Part shown: piece after piece, positions 36,084 through 45,200 of the stretch
How the letters are laid out: the number at the start of each line of letters is the position of its first letter
Numbering within the stretch: position 1 is the stretch's first letter
Origin: Nocardioides sp. URHA0020
GTDB taxonomy: Bacteria; Actinomycetota; Actinomycetes; Propionibacteriales; Nocardioidaceae
Length of the DNA: 64,000 bases
Direction: 5' to 3'
Assembly (NCBI RefSeq): GCF_000620705.1
Contig: NZ_KK211172.1
Location: forward strand, 16,367 to 80,366
Position numbers and translations under genes: made by a program
The notes under the pieces: model-generated
What the model saw: only the letters and a program-made list of their open reading frames with translations
The model's database searches: none
What the model was told of the DNA's origin: nothing

Positions 36084-37403
36084 TTAACCGATCCGCTGCG
36101 GCTTGCCGAGCAGACCCTGGGGTCGCACGAGCAGGAGCAGGATCAGGATCAGCAGCGCGGTCGCGTACTTGAAGTCGCCGGGCATGCCCAGGACCGGTGA
36201 GAGCTCCACGACCAGGCCGATGACGATGGCACCGACGAGGGCGCCGAACGCCGTACCGAGGCCACCGAGCGTCACCGCCGCGAAGAGCAGCAGCAGGATC
36301 TGGAGGCCGGAGTCCCACTTGATGCCGTTGGTCACCAGCGCGTAGAGCAGGCCGGAGAGTCCCGCGAGCCCCATCGCGACGATCCACACCAGGCGGATCA
36401 CCCGGTCGGTGTCGATGCCGGACGCGGAGGCGAGAGCAGGGTTGTCGGAGACCGCGCGGGTGGCGCGGCCGATCCGGGTGCGCAGCAGGGCGTAGCCGAC
36501 CGCGGCGAGCACGATCACCGAGATCACCATCGCCACGATCGACTGGTTGGTGATCGTGACCGGGCCGATCGAGCGCACGGACGGGTTGTCCTGCACGACG
36601 CGGACCGTGCGGGCGCCGACCGTGTACTGGTACACGTACTGCAGCGCGAGCGAGAGCCCGATCGTCACGATCATCATCTGGGTCAGACCCAGGCCCCGGC
36701 GCCGGAGCGGTTGCCACAGGACCCGGTCCTGGAACCACCCGGTGAAGGCACACAGCAGCACCACCACCAGGCCACCGAACCAGAGCCCGAGGCCGTGCTG
36801 GTTGATCAGGAAGTAGCCCAGGATGCCGCCCAGGGTGACCTGCTCGGCGTGGGCGAAGTTGGAGAGCCCGGTGGTGCCGTAGATCAGGGAGAGGCCGACC
36901 GAGGCGAGCGCGAGGAGCAGGCCGAGGCGCAGGCCGTTGACCGTGCTCTGGACCAGCTCGTCGGCCTTGCTGGTCGAGTCGCTGTAGTTGGCCGTCCGGA
37001 TCGTCAGGAGGCCCGGCTTGGTGACGCCGAACTTCGTCACGACCGTCACCGTGCCGGTGGCGACGTCCAGGTCCTTGGGCAGCGAGGACTCGTCGACCTT
37101 GACGACGTACGTGCCCTCGGTGTCGGCCTGGAAGTTCCACTTGCCGGTGTCGCTCGTGGTGACCTCGGTGGCGGTGCCGGCCTCGTCGGTGATGGTCAGC
37201 TTCACATCGGCGAGCGGGCCGTCCTCCGTGCGGATGGTGCCCGCGATGCAGCCCTTGTCAGGGCTGGGCAGGCACAGCGTATCGACGGCGTTGGCCGCCC
37301 CCGAGGAAATCATCGCGAGGACCGGCGCCAGCAGGAGGGCGAGGATGAGACCCGCTACCCCCCTGGCTACCGACCGCTCGCGGACGACGTGTCGAGACTT
37401 CAA
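36084..37403 (-). CDS. livH: LivH-type permease fused to an N-terminal extracytoplasmic beta-sandwich domain
   Basis: 439 residues against about 290-310 for ordinary LivH. Residues 14-40 form a signal or first helix. Residues 43-110 (CIAGTIRTEDGPLADVKLTI, with GKWNFQADTEGTYVVKV) resemble a carboxypeptidase-regulatory/CNA-B type beta-sandwich, then a linker to about 145. The permease part begins STVNGLRLGLLLALASVGLS and includes GTTGLSNFAHAEQVTLGGIL and TRAVSDNPALASASGID. The extra domain would lie outside the membrane, where the binding protein docks. TTG 37403 is the start, with GGGAGGA 5 bases upstream. Confidence 0.88.
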   Translation of the reverse strand: MKSRHVVRERSVARGVAGLILALLLAPVLAMISSGAANAVDTLCLPSPDKGCIAGTIRTEDGPLADVKLTITDEAGTATEVTTSDTGKWNFQADTEGTYVVKVDESSLPKDLDVATGTVTVVTKFGVTKPGLLTIRTANYSDSTSKADELVQSTVNGLRLGLLLALASVGLSLIYGTTGLSNFAHAEQVTLGGILGYFLINQHGLGLWFGGLVVVLLCAFTGWFQDRVLWQPLRRRGLGLTQMMIVTIGLSLALQYVYQYTVGARTVRVVQDNPSVRSIGPVTITNQSIVAMVISVIVLAAVGYALLRTRIGRATRAVSDNPALASASGIDTDRVIRLVWIVAMGLAGLSGLLYALVTNGIKWDSGLQILLLLFAAVTLGGLGTAFGALVGAIVIGLVVELSPVLGMPGDFKYATALLILILLLLVRPQGLLGKPQRIG

Positions 37404-37544
37404 CTCGGTCCTCCCAATTCCAGAACCCGGCCGGGTTCGGTCGGCAGTCTAAGGGTGAACGGTGAGCGAAGCGCCACTACGTCGCTGTTGTACGGCGGGT
37501 CGCAGCCAGGCTTTACCGAAGCGTGATCTGACGGAGACGTCGGC

Positions 37545-38162
37545 TCAGCGTGCGAGGCCCGGGCCGTGGGCGATGACCCCGTCGGCGACCTGCCGCATGG
37601 AGAGGCGCAGATCCATGGCCGTCTTCTGGATCCAGCGGAACGCATCGGGCTCGGAGAGCTTGAGCTGCTCCTGCAGGACGTTCTTGGCGCGCTCGACGGC
37701 CTTGCGGGTCTCGAGGCGCTCGGTGAGGTCGGCGACCTCGGCCTCGAGCATCGACAGCTCGGCGAAGCGGCTGACCGCCATCTCGATCGCCGGCACCAGG
37801 TCGGTCTGGCTGAAGGGCTTGACCAGGTAGGCCATCGCGCCGGCGTCGCGGGCCCGCTCCACCAGGTCACGTTGGGAGAACGCCGTCAGGATGACGACGG
37901 GGGCGATCCGCTGGCTCGCGATCCGCTCGGCCGCGGCGATGCCGTCGAGGACGGGCATCTTCACGTCGAGGATCACCAGGTCGGGCCGCAGCTCCTCAGC
38001 GAGCTCGATGGCCCTGGCGCCGTCACCGGCCTGGCCGACGACGTCGTACCCCTCATCGGAGAGCATCTCCGCGAGGTCCATCCGGATGAGGACCTCGTCC
38101 TCCGCGATGACGACCCGGCGGGCCACCGGGCCCGGGGTCGGTTGGTCGATCGGCTGCGTCAC
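37545..38162 (-). CDS. pdtaR: ANTAR-domain response regulator (PdtaR-like)
   Basis: 205 residues. The receiver domain has acidic residues ED (21-22), phosphoacceptor Asp66 in LVILDVKMP, Thr in VVILTAFS and Lys in YLVKPFSQ. A coiled linker is followed by an ANTAR RNA-binding domain (about 140-200: ETRKAVERAKNVLQEQLKLS, AFRWIQKTAMDLRLSMRQVA). ANTAR regulators bind paired RNA hairpins to prevent termination. Proximity to pyk is the same as for mycobacterial PdtaR (Rv1626, memory). The cognate histidine kinase is not in the window. GTG 38162 follows a TAGCCT box by 6 bases. Confidence 0.92.
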   Translation of the reverse strand: MTQPIDQPTPGPVARRVVIAEDEVLIRMDLAEMLSDEGYDVVGQAGDGARAIELAEELRPDLVILDVKMPVLDGIAAAERIASQRIAPVVILTAFSQRDLVERARDAGAMAYLVKPFSQTDLVPAIEMAVSRFAELSMLEAEVADLTERLETRKAVERAKNVLQEQLKLSEPDAFRWIQKTAMDLRLSMRQVADGVIAHGPGLAR

Positions 38163-38168
38163 GGCAGC

Positions 38169-38174
38169 AGGCTA
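38169..38174 (-). promoter_or_regulatory. -10 element TAGCCT, leaderless-type promoter
   Basis: Minus-strand TAGCCT is followed by 6 bases and GTG 38162; no Shine-Dalgarno sequence is present. Confidence 0.45.
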
Positions 38175-38207
38175 TCGGCCCGGGCGACGTCGTACGCCGT
38201 CCGCCCG

Positions 38208-38396
38208 TCACGCTGGACGCGGCGCCGCCCGCCCGATGGGCGCTGCGGAGGTCTCGCGACTGCGCAGGAACAGCTCGACGTCCTCGCGCTCCACGCGGGT
38301 GCGGCTGCAGATGGTGGTGGCGGTCCGGGCGTTGCCGATCGCCCGCTCGTTGCTCGCGCGCGCCCATCCGCTGACCTGCTGCCACGGCATCCACAT
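38208..38396 (-). CDS. small hypothetical protein, 62 residues
   Basis: The start at ATG 38396 is chosen because GGGGAGG lies 5 bases upstream; a TTG at 38447 would add 17 residues without a ribosome-binding site. The sequence begins MWMPWQQVSGWARASNERAI and is mostly helical in character, with alternating Arg and acidic residues (SRTRVEREDVELFLRSRETS). No family recognised. It lies between the regulator gene and the tRNA gene on the strand opposite the tRNA. It could be spurious, but the start signal is good. Confidence 0.4.
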   Translation of the reverse strand: MWMPWQQVSGWARASNERAIGNARTATTICSRTRVEREDVELFLRSRETSAAPIGRAAPRPA

Positions 38397-38507
38397 GTCG
38401 ACCTCCCCTGCCCGAGCATCCTCGCCGCTCAAACTGTAGTATTTCAATCGACTTCAGCCAAGGACGTCTCGCCGCCGATGCTTCGATAGGGTTCTCGCGG
38501 CTTGCCG

Positions 38508-38580
38508 GCCCCGGTAGCCCAACGGCAGAGGCAGTGGTCTCAAACACCATCCAGTGTGGGTTCGAATCCCACCCGGGGCA
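38508..38580 (+). tRNA. tRNA with CAA (Leu) anticodon but a short class I variable loop
   Basis: 73 bases fold as a complete cloverleaf. The acceptor is GCCCCGG/CCGGGGC with discriminator A. A D arm, an anticodon stem GTGGT/ACCAT with loop CTCAAAC (anticodon 38541-38543), a 5-base variable loop and a T arm GTGGG-TTCGAAT-CCCAC complete it. No CCA is encoded. CAA reads UUG (Leu), yet bacterial tRNA-Leu normally carries a long variable arm of 10 or more bases and totals about 85. It is therefore either an atypical Leu tRNA or one charged with something else. A decayed protein gene follows directly. Confidence 0.85.
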
Positions 38581-38598
38581 CCGCTCCTCCACCGATGT

Positions 38599-39000
38599 CG
38601 GCGCTGCGACCGACGATCGACATGGGTACGACGACCAGGTGCGGGAGCGAGCCCTCGAGCTCCTGAGGCACGGCTCCCTGTCCCAGCTCTGCCGAGCGGG
38701 CGACGGCGCGTCCCGGCCGCCTGCCCTCGATGCACGCCCACCGAGCTCGACCGCTCGGCGTACGCCGCTCTGCTCGCCTCTACCTCGGCGACGGACACCT
38801 CTCCGCCGCGCGCCGTTGCTTCACCCTGCGAGTGTCGCGCGACGCGGCGTACGGGTGCGATCGTCGACGACGTCCGGCCGCGTCCCTGCGCGGCCTGTTC
38901 CACTCGGACGGCTGCCGGGTGCGGAACTGGGCGACATGAATGGTCGCCGGCGAGAAGAAGCGCTACGACTACCCCCGGTGGCAGTTTCCGAGCCTCAGGC
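38599..39000 (+). pseudogene. decayed HTH/LAGLIDADG-type protein gene beside the tRNA
   Basis: Pieces of one protein appear in order but in different plus-strand frames. An HTH-like YDDQVRERALELLRHGSLSQ (near 38623) comes first, then PAACPRCTPTELDRSAYAAL (near 38710). A frame shift gives RLYLGDGHLSAARRCFTLRV (near 38780-38840), followed after an apparent deletion by SLRGLFHSDGCRVRNWAT (near 38885-38936). A last shift gives MVAGEKKRYDYPRWQF (near 38940-38987). The two GDG/SDG segments resemble the paired LAGLIDADG motifs of homing-endonuclease-like proteins. No single frame is intact. Function of the intact family is not known to me. Positions 39001-39131 hold nothing recognisable. Confidence 0.6.
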
Positions 39001-39131
39001 CGAGCCTGCGAGGCCTGAGGCGCTGCGAGGAGATTGAGGAGCGTCGGCATGCCTCGGAGCGAAGCGACGAGGGATGCGACGCGTCTCGAAATCCAGTCGT
39101 GAGGTGACCAGGAGCGCGGCGACGCCGACGA

Positions 39132-40604
39132 TCAGCGCGGCTGGCGCCGGTACGCCGGAGCGACCTCGTTGATCGCGTCACCCATCCGGTGGATCCGCAG
39201 CGCGTTGGTGGACCCCGGGATCCCGGGAGGCGCGCCGGCGATGATCACCACGAGGTCGCCCTCGGTGACCCGACCGATCTGCAGCAGCTGGTCGTCGACC
39301 TGCCGGACCATCTCGTCGGTGTGCTCGACCATCTGCGTCAGGAACGTCTCCACGCCCCAGCTCAGCGCGAGCTGGGAGCGCACGGCGGGGACGGGCGTGA
39401 AGGCGAGCACCGGGACGGACCCGCGCAACCGCGACATCCGGCGAGCGGAGTCACCGCTGGTGGTGAAGGCGACGACGTACTTGGCCTCGACCCGCTCGGC
39501 GACCTCCTCGGCCGCCTTGGCGATGACGCCGGAACGGGTGTGCGGGTCCCAGTCGATCTTGGCGAAGACGCCGGCACCGTCGCCCGACGCGATCGCGTGC
39601 TCCTCGGTCGAGGTGATGATCCGGGCCATCGTCTCGACGGTGTGCACGGGGTACTCCCCCACGCTCGTCTCGCCGGAGAGCATGACCGCGTCGGCGCCGT
39701 CGAGCACGGCGTTGGCGACGTCGGAGGCCTCGGCGCGAGTCGGCGCCGGACTGCTGATCATCGACTCGAGCATCTGCGTCGCGACGATGACCGGCTTGGC
39801 GTGCAGGCGGGCCTTGCGCACGATCTGCTTCTGCAGGAACGGCACGTCCTCGAGCGGGCACTCCACGGCGAGGTCACCACGAGCGACCATGAAGCCGTCG
39901 AAGGCGTCGATGACCTCATCGAGGTTCTCGATCGCCTGGGGCTTCTCGATCTTGGCGATGATCGGGACGTGGATGTTCTCCTCGTCCATGATCTTGCGGA
40001 CGTCGTCGGCGTCCTTGGCGTCACGCACGAAGCTCAACGCGATGAAGTCGACGGTGAGGTGCAGCGCGAAGCGCAGGTCCTCGATGTCCTTCTCGGACAG
40101 CGCGGGCACCGACACCGCGACCCCGGGCAGGTTGATGCCCTTGTTGTTGGAGACCTTGCCGCCGACGAGGACCTCGGTGTGCACGTCGGTCCCGTCGACG
40201 ACGCCGGTGACCCGGAGCCGGATCTTGCCGTCGTCGATCAGCAGCGGGTCGCCGACGTTGACGTCGCCGGGCAGTCCCTTGTACGTCGTGCCGCAGATCG
40301 TGTCGTCGCCCGCGACGTCGCGGGTCGTGATGATCCACTCCTGGCCCCGGCGCAGCTGGACCGGTCCGTCGGGGAACGTCTCGAGCCGGATCTTGGGGCC
40401 CTGGAGGTCGGCGAAGATGCCGACCCCGTGCCCGCTGGCGTCGGAGGCCTCGCGCACGAGGCGGTAGGCCTCCGCGTGGTCCTCGTGGGAGCCGTGGCTC
40501 ATGTTCAGCCGGGCGACGTCCATCCCGGCGTACACGAGCTCACGGATACGACGCGGCGACGAGGTCGCGGGGCCGAGGGTGCAGACGATCTTGGCTCTAC
40601 GCAC
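39132..40604 (-). CDS. pyk: pyruvate kinase
   Basis: 490 residues from GTG 40604 (VRRAKIVCTLGPATSS). The frame extends 11 codons upstream, but the chosen start fits the family and a TAGGGT box 7 bases away. Active-site segments are LNMSHGSHEDH, LQGPKIRLE, IIAKIEKPQAIENLDEVIDA and the catalytic loop MVARGDLAVE, then ADAVMLSGETSVGEYPV. It converts PEP and ADP to pyruvate and ATP in the cytoplasm. The C-terminal domain would host allosteric effectors. An inverted repeat sits just upstream (40624-40639). Confidence 0.97.
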   Translation of the reverse strand: MRRAKIVCTLGPATSSPRRIRELVYAGMDVARLNMSHGSHEDHAEAYRLVREASDASGHGVGIFADLQGPKIRLETFPDGPVQLRRGQEWIITTRDVAGDDTICGTTYKGLPGDVNVGDPLLIDDGKIRLRVTGVVDGTDVHTEVLVGGKVSNNKGINLPGVAVSVPALSEKDIEDLRFALHLTVDFIALSFVRDAKDADDVRKIMDEENIHVPIIAKIEKPQAIENLDEVIDAFDGFMVARGDLAVECPLEDVPFLQKQIVRKARLHAKPVIVATQMLESMISSPAPTRAEASDVANAVLDGADAVMLSGETSVGEYPVHTVETMARIITSTEEHAIASGDGAGVFAKIDWDPHTRSGVIAKAAEEVAERVEAKYVVAFTTSGDSARRMSRLRGSVPVLAFTPVPAVRSQLALSWGVETFLTQMVEHTDEMVRQVDDQLLQIGRVTEGDLVVIIAGAPPGIPGSTNALRIHRMGDAINEVAPAYRRQPR

Positions 40605-40611
40605 GTGCCTC

Positions 40612-40617
40612 ACCCTA
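40612..40617 (-). promoter_or_regulatory. -10 element TAGGGT upstream of pyk
   Basis: Minus-strand TAGGGT is followed by 7 bases and GTG 40604. A GAGG within the gap could alternatively act as a short ribosome-binding site. Confidence 0.4.
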
Positions 40618-40623
40618 CCGCGA

Positions 40624-40639
40624 CTTTGATCGTTCAAAG
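40624..40639. promoter_or_regulatory. inverted repeat, possible operator of pyk
   Basis: CTTTGA-TCGT-TCAAAG is a perfect 6-bp inverted repeat in an otherwise AT-enriched patch. It lies just upstream of the presumed -10 box of pyk, where a repressor or activator would bind. Confidence 0.4.
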
Positions 40640-40762
40640 ACCTAACTACCTGTGTACTCCGAGAGAAAATGCCGAGCCGGCGCGCCGTGCCCCCGCCCGT
40701 GTCTCCGGACCAGGGTCACTCCGCGCCGACTCGTGGGTCAAGCGGCACCGGCTCGGCGTGCC

Positions 40763-42229
40763 TCAGACGACCAGCGGGCGCTCGGTCGGCTTGATCGGCG
40801 CGGGCAGCGTCGTCGAGCCGGTGAGGAACGTGTCGACCGCGGCGGCCGCGGCGCGTCCCTCGGCGATCGCCCACACGATCAGCGACTGGCCACGGCCCGC
40901 GTCGCCGGCGACGAAGACGCCGGACACCGAGGACTCGTAGGTCAGGTTGCGCTTCACGTTGCCGCGCTCGTCGAGGTCGACGCCGAGCTGCTCGATCAGG
41001 CCCGGCTTCTCCGGACCGAGGAAGCCCATCGCGAACAGCACCAGCTCGGCCGGGATGTCGCGCTCGGTGCCCTCGATCTCGGTCAGCCTGCCGCCCTCGA
41101 ACACGACGTCGACCAGGCGCAGCGCTCGGACGTTGCCGTCCTCGTCGCCGAGGAACTCCTTGGTGGAGACGGCGTACACCCGCTCCCCCGCCTCCTCGTG
41201 CGCCGAGGAGACCTTGAAGGTCATCGGGTACGTCGGCCAGGGCTGGCCGGCCGGCCGCGACTCGGGCGGCTCGGGCATGATCTCGAGCTGCGTGATGGAC
41301 GCCGCGCCCTGACGGGTGGACGTGCCGAGGCAGTCGGCACCGGTGTCGCCACCGCCGATGATGACGACGTGCTTGCCGGTGGCGAGGATCTGGTCCTCGA
41401 CCTCCTCACCGAGAGCGACCCGGTTGGCCTGCGGCAGGAACTCCATCGCCTGGTGGATGCCGCCGAGCTCGCGCCCGGTGACACCGAGGTCGCGGGGCTC
41501 CGTGGCGCCCATGGCGAGCACGACGGCGTCGTACCGCTCGGTGAGCTTGTCGGCGCCCAGCGCGGTGCCGACGTCGACACCGGCCCGGAAGACGGTGCCC
41601 TCACGACGCATCTGCTCCAGACGCTTGTCGAGGTGCTTCTTCTCCATCTTGAACTCGGGGATGCCGTAGCGCAGCAGGCCACCGATCTTGTCGGCGCGCT
41701 CGTAGACCGCGACGGTGTGGCCGGCGCGGGTCAGCTGCTGGGCGGCGGCGAGACCCGCGGGGCCCGAGCCGATCACCGCGACGGTGCGGCCCGAGAGCCA
41801 CTCCGGCGGCTGCGGCCGGACCAGGCCCGAGTCCCAGGCCTTGTCGATGATCGTGACCTCGACGTTCTTGATCGTGACCGGGTCCTGGTTGATGCCCAGG
41901 ACGCAGGCGGTCTCGCAGGGTGCCGGGCACAGGCGACCGGTGAACTCCGGGAAGTTGTTGGTCGCGTGCAGGCGCTCGATGGCACCCTCCCAGTCGTCGC
42001 GCCAGACCAGGTCGTTCCACTCGGGGATGATGTTGCCGAGCGGGCAGCCCTGGTGGCAGAACGGGATGCCGCAGTCCATGCAGCGGCCCGCCTGCTGGGT
42101 GATGATCGGGAGCAGGGCCCGTCCGGCGCTGCCGGGGTAGACCTCGTTCCAGTCGTTGATGCGCTCCTCGACCGGACGTCGCTCGGCGACGGCCCGGCCC
42201 TCCTTGAGGAATCCGCGGGGGTCAGCCAT
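40763..42229 (-). CDS. gltD: glutamate synthase small (beta) subunit
   Basis: 488 residues. N-terminal Fe-S cysteines are in CMDCGIPFCHQGCPLGNIIP and LCPAPCETACVLGI. The FAD site is VAVIGSGPAGLAAAQQLTRA, the NADPH site VVIIGGGDTGADCLGT, and the C-terminal FAD closing motif is GVFVAGDAGRGQSLIVWAIA. It passes electrons from NADPH to the large subunit. The ATG overlaps gltB by 8 bases. A 158-base gap separates it from pyk downstream. Confidence 0.97.
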   Translation of the reverse strand: MADPRGFLKEGRAVAERRPVEERINDWNEVYPGSAGRALLPIITQQAGRCMDCGIPFCHQGCPLGNIIPEWNDLVWRDDWEGAIERLHATNNFPEFTGRLCPAPCETACVLGINQDPVTIKNVEVTIIDKAWDSGLVRPQPPEWLSGRTVAVIGSGPAGLAAAQQLTRAGHTVAVYERADKIGGLLRYGIPEFKMEKKHLDKRLEQMRREGTVFRAGVDVGTALGADKLTERYDAVVLAMGATEPRDLGVTGRELGGIHQAMEFLPQANRVALGEEVEDQILATGKHVVIIGGGDTGADCLGTSTRQGAASITQLEIMPEPPESRPAGQPWPTYPMTFKVSSAHEEAGERVYAVSTKEFLGDEDGNVRALRLVDVVFEGGRLTEIEGTERDIPAELVLFAMGFLGPEKPGLIEQLGVDLDERGNVKRNLTYESSVSGVFVAGDAGRGQSLIVWAIAEGRAAAAAVDTFLTGSTTLPAPIKPTERPLVV

Positions 42230-45200
42230 GGAGTGCCTCCATCATCGCGTGGGCGGTCTCGTCCTCGTCGAGGCCGGCCGCTTCGGCCTTGGCCTTCGCC
42301 TCGAGGGACTTGCGGTAGTCGGACGGCATCACCTCGGTGAACCGCGTCAGTGCGGTCCCCCAGTCGGCGAGCAGCCCCTCGGCGACCGTGGATCCGGTCT
42401 CCTCCAGGTGGGCCCGGACCAGTTGCTCGAGCTCGTCGGCGGCGCTGCCGGTCACCGGGCCGAGCTCGACGAGCTCGGTGTTGACCCGCTGGGTCTTCAG
42501 GTCGAGCACCCAGGCGACGCCGCCGGACATGCCGGCCGCGAAGTTGCGCCCGGTCTTGCCGAGGACGACCACGCGCCCACCGGTCATGTACTCGCAGCCG
42601 TGGTCGCCCACGCCCTCGTTGACCAGCCACGCACCGGAGTTGCGGACGGCGAACCGCTCGCCCACGCCGCCGCGCAGGAAGATCTGCCCCGACGTCGCGC
42701 CGTACGCGATCGTGTTGCCGGCGATGATCTGCTCGTTGCTGTTGAACGTCGCCGACCGGTCGGGGCGTACGACGATCCGTCCGCCCGACAGGCCCTTGCC
42801 GACGTAGTCGTTGGCGTCGCCCTCGAGCCGCAGGGTGATGCCCCGGGGCAGGAACGCGCCGAACGACTGGCCGGCGGAGCCGGTGAACGTGAGGTCGATG
42901 GTGCCGTCGGGCAGGCCCGCGCCGCCGTACTTCTTGGTGACCTCGTGGCCCAGGATCGTGCCGACGGTGCGGTTGACGTTGCGGATCGAGACCTGCGCCC
43001 GCACCGGCTCGCCGTGGTCGATCGCGGCCTGCGCCAGCGGCACCAGCTGGGTGACGTCGAGCGACCGCTCCAGGGCGTGGTCCTGCTTCTTGGTGCAGGT
43101 CAGGTCCTGGTCGGGGAACGCCGCGCGGTCCGGCTGGTGGAGCACCGGGGTGAGGTCGAGACCGGAGGCCTTCCAGTGGTCGACGGCCGTGCGGACGTCG
43201 AGCGTGCCGACCTGGCCGATCGCCTCGTCGAGGCTGCGGAAGCCCAGCTCGGCCAGGATCTCGCGCACCTCCTGGGCGATGAACTCGAAGAAGTTGACGA
43301 CGTACTCCGCCTTGCCCGAGAAGCGCTCGCGCAGCACCGGGTTCTGCGTCGCGACGCCCACGGGACAGGTGTCGAGGTGGCAGACCCGCATCATGATGCA
43401 GCCCGAGACCACCAGCGGGGCCGAGGCGAAGCCGTACTCCTCGGCGCCCAGGAGCGCGGCGACGACGACGTCACGGCCGGTCTTGAGCTGGCCGTCGGTC
43501 TGCACGACGATCCGGTCGCGCAGGCCGTTGAGCAGCAGGGTCTGCTGGGTCTCGGCGAGGCCGAGCTCCCACGGACCACCGGCGTGCTTGAGCGAGGTCA
43601 GCGGCGCCGCACCGGTGCCGCCGTCGTGACCGGAGATCAGCACCACGTCGGCGTGCGCCTTGGAGACGCCCGCCGCGACCGTGCCCACGCCGACCTCGGA
43701 GACCAGCTTGACGTGCACGCGGGCCTGCGGGTTGGCGTTCTTGAGGTCGTGGATCAGCTGCGCCAGGTCCTCGATGGAGTAGATGTCGTGGTGCGGCGGC
43801 GGGCTGATCAGGCCCACGCCCGGCGTGGAGTGCCGGGTCTTGGCCACCCACGGGTAGACCTTGTTGCCGGGCAGCTGCCCGCCCTCGCCGGGCTTCGCGC
43901 CCTGCGCCATCTTGATCTGGATGTCGTCGGCGTTCGTCAGGTACTCCGAGGTGACGCCGAAGCGCCCGGACGCGACCTGCTTGATCGAGCTGCGGCGCTC
44001 GGGGTCGTAGAGGCGGTCGGCGTCCTCGCCACCCTCACCGGTGTTGGACTTGGCCCCCAGCCGGTTCATGGCGATCGCGAGGGTCTCGTGCGCCTCCTTG
44101 CTGATGGAGCCGTAGGACATCGCGCCTGTCGAGAACCGCTTGACGATCTCGGAGACCGGCTGGACCTCCTCGATCGGGATCGGCTGGCGCCCGGAGGCGT
44201 CCGCGTCCTTGAACCGGAAGAGGCCGCGCAGGGTCATCAGCCGCGCGGACTGCTCGTCCACGCGCGCCGTGTACTGCTTGAAGATGTCGTAGCGCCCGCT
44301 GCGCGTCGAGTGCTGCAGGCGGAAGACCGTCTCGGGGTCGAAGAGGTGCGGCTCGCCCTCGCGGCGCCACTGGTACTCGCCGCCGATCTCGAGCTCGCGG
44401 TGCGCCGGGAGGATGCCACCGCGGGGGTACGCCGTGGCGTGGCGGCGCGCGACCTCCTCGGCGATCGTGTCGAGCTCGATGCCGCCGAGCTTGGAGGTGG
44501 TGCCGGTGAAGTACCTGTCGACGAGCGTCTGGGAGAGCCCGACCGCCTCGAAGATCTGCGCACCGGTGTACGACGCCACCGTGGAGACGCCCATCTTCGA
44601 CATCACCTTGAGCACGCCCTTGCCGAGCGCCTTGATCAGGTTCTTGACGGCCTGCTCCGGCTCGGCGCTGACGTAGTAGCCCTCGCGGGCCAGGTCCTCG
44701 ACGGACTCCATCGCGAGGTAGGGGTTGACCGCGGCCGCGCCGTACCCGACGAGCAGCGCCACGTGGTGCACCTCGCGGACGTCGCCGGCCTCGACCAGCA
44801 GCCCGACCTGGGTCCGGGTCTTCTCGCGCACGAGGTGGTGGTGCACCGCGCCCGTCAGCAGCAGCGACGGGATCGGCGCGTGCTCGGCGGTGGAGTGGCG
44901 GTCGGACAGCACGATGACGCGGGCACCGTCGGCGATCGCGGCGGAGACCTCGGCGCAGATCTCGTCGATCCGCTCCGCCATCGCGGCACCGCCACCCTCG
45001 ACCGGGTAGAGGCCGCGCGACACGTGGGTGATGAAGCCGGGCATGTCGCCGTCACGGTTGATGTGGCGGATCTTCGCGAGGTCGTCGTTGGAGATGACCG
45101 GGAAGGGCATCACGACCATCCGGCACGACGCCGGCTGCGGCTCGAGCAGGTTGGACTCCGGCCCGATGGTCCCGGACAGCGAGGTCACGAGCTCCTCGCG

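Noticed and set aside
38534..39037. 167-codon plus-strand frame across the tRNA end
   Set aside because: It starts inside the tRNA and covers only one fragment of the decayed gene; the homologous pieces continue in other frames.
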